Source of the DNA: Petrosia ficiformis
Taxonomy: Eukaryota > Porifera > Demospongiae > Haplosclerida > Petrosiidae
Assembly (NCBI GenBank): GCA_947044365.1
Contig: OX345636.1
Coordinates: forward strand, 61,321,537-61,385,536
Direction of reading: 5' to 3'
Length of the DNA: 64,000 nt
Shown: positions 60,303 to 64,000 of the stretch, one piece after another
Numbering within the stretch: the stretch's first letter is position 1
Layout: each line of letters starts with the position of its first letter
The notes under the pieces: generated by a model
What the model was told of the DNA's origin: nothing
Databases searched by the model: none
Seen by the model: the letters and a program-made list of their open reading frames with translations, nothing else
Position numbers and translations under genes: made by a program

Positions 60303-60883
60303 TAGGGGCGGGCGATAGTGATGATAGTTCGACTATTGTTATCGTCAGCACTATTATCGTGATAGTGATAGTCAAAATTCTCTAATGCAATAGTAAACAC
60401 ACGGGATTGCACAGCACTAATCACCACACCCACATTGCCACATGTGTAAACTCTAGGAGAAGTGTGAATAAAATGGAAACTGATTCTGCAAGTGACATAG
60501 CTCTAGATTGTGAACTAGAAGTTCTTCCATTGTAAGGTTCTAAGCATGATGTTTAGCAGTATTTCTGTTTACCTGTAATAGAAGGAAATTTGCAGAACCA
60601 GATAATATTAGGTTGTGAATATAAAAAGAAAATCAAACATTCTGGAAATACTTCCAATATGAGATTCCATTTACTGCTATGTCAAAATTACAGACTCCTA
60701 GTAGCAAAATAGTAAACAGAAATCTACTGAATCAAAAAAACTGTCCCTTGAATCCCATACTACTATACCAAGAAACTAACAAATTGAAAGGAATTGTGTT
60801 TATATGTTATGATAGTATTCACTGTTGTTTCGGTAATTACTAACTATCATGATAGTAAAAAAATTCACTATTGCCCAGCCCTA
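60303..60883. mobile_element. 581-bp non-autonomous hAT element with perfect 8-bp target duplication
   Basis: The ends are TAGGGGCGGGCGATAGTGA and, inverted, TAGGGCTGGGCAATAGTGA. ATTAATAC flanks both sides (60295-60302 and 60884-60891). GATAGT palindromes fill both ends. The interior keeps a BED zinc-finger scrap (60611-60700), so this is an internally deleted derivative of a coding element. Confidence 0.92.
60611..60700 (+). pseudogene. BED zinc-finger remnant of a hAT transposase
   Basis: The plus strand reads GCEYKKKIKHSGNTSNMRFH followed by LLLCQNYRL. GNTSNM..HL is the characteristic end of BED fingers in hAT transposases. Only about 30 codons remain. Confidence 0.6.
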
Positions 60884-61139
60884 ATTAATACACAGCCATC
60901 TTAATCAAACTTCCATCTTGTAAAAGTCTGATATACATTTTGTACATGTATACACTTGTCCTCAAAGCACTTCCTCATATGTAAAGTGAGTGGTAACACC
61001 AGACTATCTAGTAATTATACAATGACACCTTAGCTCACTATGTAGTTGATAATAATCTTTTCACTGAGTACATACATGTACATAAACTCAATGAATGAGT
61101 CTTCCAAGTAGATTCTTAATCTCTCATACATGTACATAC

Positions 61140-61420
61140 ATGTAGTGTTGGGCGATTATGAGAATTGATGATATGATAATCATACAGTATATATTCACGA
61201 TTGTCACTGTTATAATCAAAGAGATTTGTAGTATTCCCACCTTTGGCTTGGACTGATTTTTTACACTTGTAACAAACGGGCCTCTTGTTCTGACTCAATC
61301 ATAATACAATCTTCTGTTGCCTGTAGTCCCAAGTAAGTTCAAACACAACTTTTTGTGTTTTTTTTTTCTTTACAACATTCATTCCCTGAGCTTGATGTAA
61401 AGCCATCTTTTTACTTAAGA
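61140..61420 (-). pseudogene. hAT fragment: BED zinc finger joined to an element end
   Basis: The minus strand encodes VVFELTWDYRQQKIVL, a stop, then SQNKRPVCYKCKKSVQAKGG and NTTNLFDY. Hydrophobic W/Y, CxxC and GGNTTNL are the BED finger pattern of ZBED/hAT transposases. Directly after it the sequence passes to an element-end-like TGTTGGGCGATTATGAGAAT (61146 plus), so everything between finger and end has been deleted. The right end and target duplication were not found because the minisatellite begins at about 61421. Confidence 0.7.
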
Positions 61421-61630
61421 CATCATTACTGTAGTGTGTACATGTACATGTAGATGGTACTACCATCATTACTGTAGTGTGTACATGTACAAATGAACAT
61501 CTACTACATGTACATGTACATGTAGATGGTACTACCATCATTACTGTAGTGTGTACATGTACAAATGAACATCTACTACATGTACATGTAGATGGTACTA
61601 CCATCATTACTGTAGTGTGTACATGTACAG
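61421..61630. repeat. 66-bp minisatellite, about three units
   Basis: Units begin at 61456, 61528 and 61594, with a partial unit before. It is the same sequence as at 49190-49512 but with fewer copies. Confidence 0.93.
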
Positions 61631-62233
61631 GTATTATAAAGTCAACAAGTTTTATAATAACAAGTATAAGTACTAGTATATATGTATACAGTGTATACAT
61701 GTATATTATACATACAGCCGGTATAAACATGTAGTCATGTACTTACTCTCATGTGGCTAACATGCATTGTATCATAAAATGAGGCAACATCTGGGGAAAT
61801 TGTAACATTTCTGCTGGAAGATTTATCACAGAGCCAATCAAATTCGTTTGGTCATATGACTTTCACCAAAAGAAAATGTATTATAGTGTAACTGGAGACT
61901 ATACAGAACATTCAGACACTTGCCTTGCTGTATTGGAATAACAAACAACCATTCTGGTTTCTGTGGCTTTATTAGATGATCTTCTATCCAACAAAGTAAG
62001 TTAGAATTCTGAATGTGTTCAAATTTTAAAGATATAATAAACCTATAAAATTTTTTCAAAATCTCGCTGATGTAGCGTCATGGGAATTCATCAATTAATT
62101 GACATTATTCTGGACTATTACATTCTTGTTTGAAACAAATTGCATCACAGTTTCCCCAGATGCTTCCTCATTTTATCAATATAAATATCAGCCATGCAAG
62201 ACTATTATATACTATATATGTATACAAGTACAT

Positions 62234-62457
62234 CAGTATTTTTGATAAACTTATATGGCGCACCATTGGCCCAAAGAGCTTCTTATTTGTCACTGCACAG
62301 TTCTCTATTTGGGCCAGTGGTGCAGTTAATTATGATTATATTGTCAGTAACAGCATTAACTCTTTATTACTTGGCTCAAGATGTATTCTCAATGGCACAC
62401 ATACTAACCATTGTTGAGCCAATTTGGCCCATGCTTCAAAACTTATCAAAAACTCTG
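62234..62457 (+). mobile_element. 224-bp hAT MITE, duplicated copy
   Basis: Same element as 50118-50341 with the same AAGTACAT on both sides; it has one visible change in the left end (GATAAACTTA). Confidence 0.9.
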
Positions 62458-63623
62458 AAGTACATGTGTATGTATTAATTTACAGCCTATAAAGGATTTA
62501 GTCTCAATGTAAGTACTCTCTGTCTTTTACCATTTTGATGACATAATCCTTTCCAAATATATTGGATAAACACATCATGACATTCGTGAAGAAAAATGAC
62601 CTTCTTAGTTTCCATGCATGACTTAAAACTTTTAAAAGAAGTTTATATTTCATTCCACCATATAAACATTATGTGTAGGTAGTATTTTAATACAGACATG
62701 TTTATATGCACATAAAAACCAGTTATAAATGTCTCGTTTTGGTGTATATGTGGGTAACATGTACAATAGCCCTCAATAAAATGTTCACGTAGCATTGTTG
62801 TAGTACACAAGTAGTACTCTACACTCCATAAAACACGGAAAGAGCATATTATTATGCATACTACACTTAATAAAATAATAAACAGCAGTGACATTTGAGC
62901 TCCACCTTCTACTACTAACTAACATATATAACTCTCCCATTTTATATAACTAGAGTCTGTAACTTACATGTACTTTGCTGGAAAGAAGAGTTGTTAAGAA
63001 AGCTACACATGTATAGATGTTAAATGTATATATGATGCACTATCAGCAGGAAGATAGCAAGGCAGGTGCTTAAAAGTTTAGTAGTCTAAAGGGCAACACC
63101 CACACCTTTGCTTATACCTGTGTAACTTCACATTTTACACAACACAGACTTCTAACTTCCTTAATTAGACAGGGGAGCTTCTAACAAAGTCGTAGATACC
63201 AAATACATGTATATGTACATGTACATGCTTCGTTAGTCAGAGGAAAGCAACAAAATGAGTGTTTGAAAGAGCAGTGGCCAGTGCCAACAGTCATGAAGCT
63301 AATGTGCTATGCGCTTTACATATATGTACATATTATAATTAAAATATTGCCGTAATTAATATGGTGGAACATACTTAGTACATACGTACTACAATAACAC
63401 TGTGTGAACTATTTATTGAGGGCTACTGTATACAAGAATGTGTACACATGTACGTGTCTAGTAATTACATGTAGTCTGATGGCATTGCCTCTTCACTGGT
63501 AGGAGGAAGGGTCTGGGACGTACATGTACATGTATATTACCAGATTACTCAACCTCAAACCACAATCTTATAAGCTCCACCTCACATGTAACAAATACAT
63601 GTACAATGTTCAATGTACTGTAA

Positions 63624-64000
63624 ATTGTGAGGGTATAAAACCCGGAACAGAATGAAACTGAATGTGGAATGGAACGGAACGGAACCGAACTGGAAGTTGA
63701 TAACTATTATTATATGTTTGGTAATTGAATTTATTATGTAATTTTAATATTATATCGTGTGCAAAAAAAAAAACAAAGTTTGTACCTTTATTAGTGGAAT
63801 ATTTACCTACCAAATGTGAAGATTCTAGACTGAACAAGTGTACATGTATAAAGATGAGAGGTGAACAGCTCATTATTCTTTGTAACAATAATCAATATGG
63901 ACATACAATGAAACAAAAGTAGTTACATCATATATAGAAACTTATTAAGTAACTTAACAAATACATGTACAGTACATAGGTAACAAAGTATCTACATAAG
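63624..64000. mobile_element. second copy of the 710-bp foldback element, cut by the window end
   Basis: GAGGGTATAAAACCCGGAAC onward matches 59329-59700 with few changes. The right half lies outside the window. Confidence 0.85.

Larger units (their letters stand above)
61421..63537 (+). repeat. 2.1 kb segmental duplication, right copy
   Basis: Direct repeat of 49170-51420. It includes a copy of the hAT MITE with its target duplication, so the MITE was present before the block was copied. Confidence 0.9.

Overview
The window is animal nuclear DNA. It is AT-rich and nearly all non-coding. Its coding sequence is carried in short exons bounded by GT-AG splice sites. There are no ribosome binding sites, operons, tRNA or rRNA genes that I can see. 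Enolase and ankyrin-repeat exons, hAT, LINE and Ty3/Gypsy elements, and pervasive palindromic (TACATG)n runs suggest an early-branching invertebrate. A demosponge is my best guess, but this is inference and no single sequence proves it.

Two host genes are arranged head to head. On the minus strand, four exons (7994 down to 5196) encode the N-terminal half of enolase, about 219 residues. Exon 3 contains a frameshifting tandem duplication, and the C-terminal half is not found in the remaining 5.2 kb. On the plus strand, starting at 9739, an ankyrin-repeat protein is spread over at least eight exons up to 59255, with a weak ninth candidate at 60120-60188. All its introns are phase 0 and the later exons hold one ankyrin repeat each. 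The gene runs off the right edge. A CpG-richer stretch with a 12-bp inverted repeat lies just upstream of its start, and a LINE remnant sits between the two genes.

The large introns are full of mobile and duplicated DNA. Intron 2 (14.0-20.8 kb) has direct and inverted copies of a 1.3 kb block plus a GTGACTACTGT-type minisatellite. Intron 3 holds a complete-looking but broken hAT transposon (22673-25056) and a mariner-like MITE. Introns 4 and 5 contain two copies of a roughly 5 kb block (27.7-32.7 and 36.4-41.0 kb), one of which carries a 288-bp CpG/ACGCGT-rich foldback element. Introns 5 and 7 share another duplicated block (46.2-48.0 and 52.7-59.2 kb). Its right copy was split by a 4510-bp Ty3/Gypsy retrotransposon with LTRs that look identical, and by a separate 528-bp insertion. 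A 2.1 kb block is repeated at 49.2-51.4 and 61.4-63.5 kb. Several short hAT-type MITEs have perfect 8-bp target duplications.

The common theme is local tandem duplication at exon-intron boundaries: enolase exon 3, the ankyrin exon 5 donor, and ankyrin exons 6, 7 and 8 together with their intron ends. The window appears to show how a modular ankyrin gene grows by duplicating exon units while its introns collect transposons.
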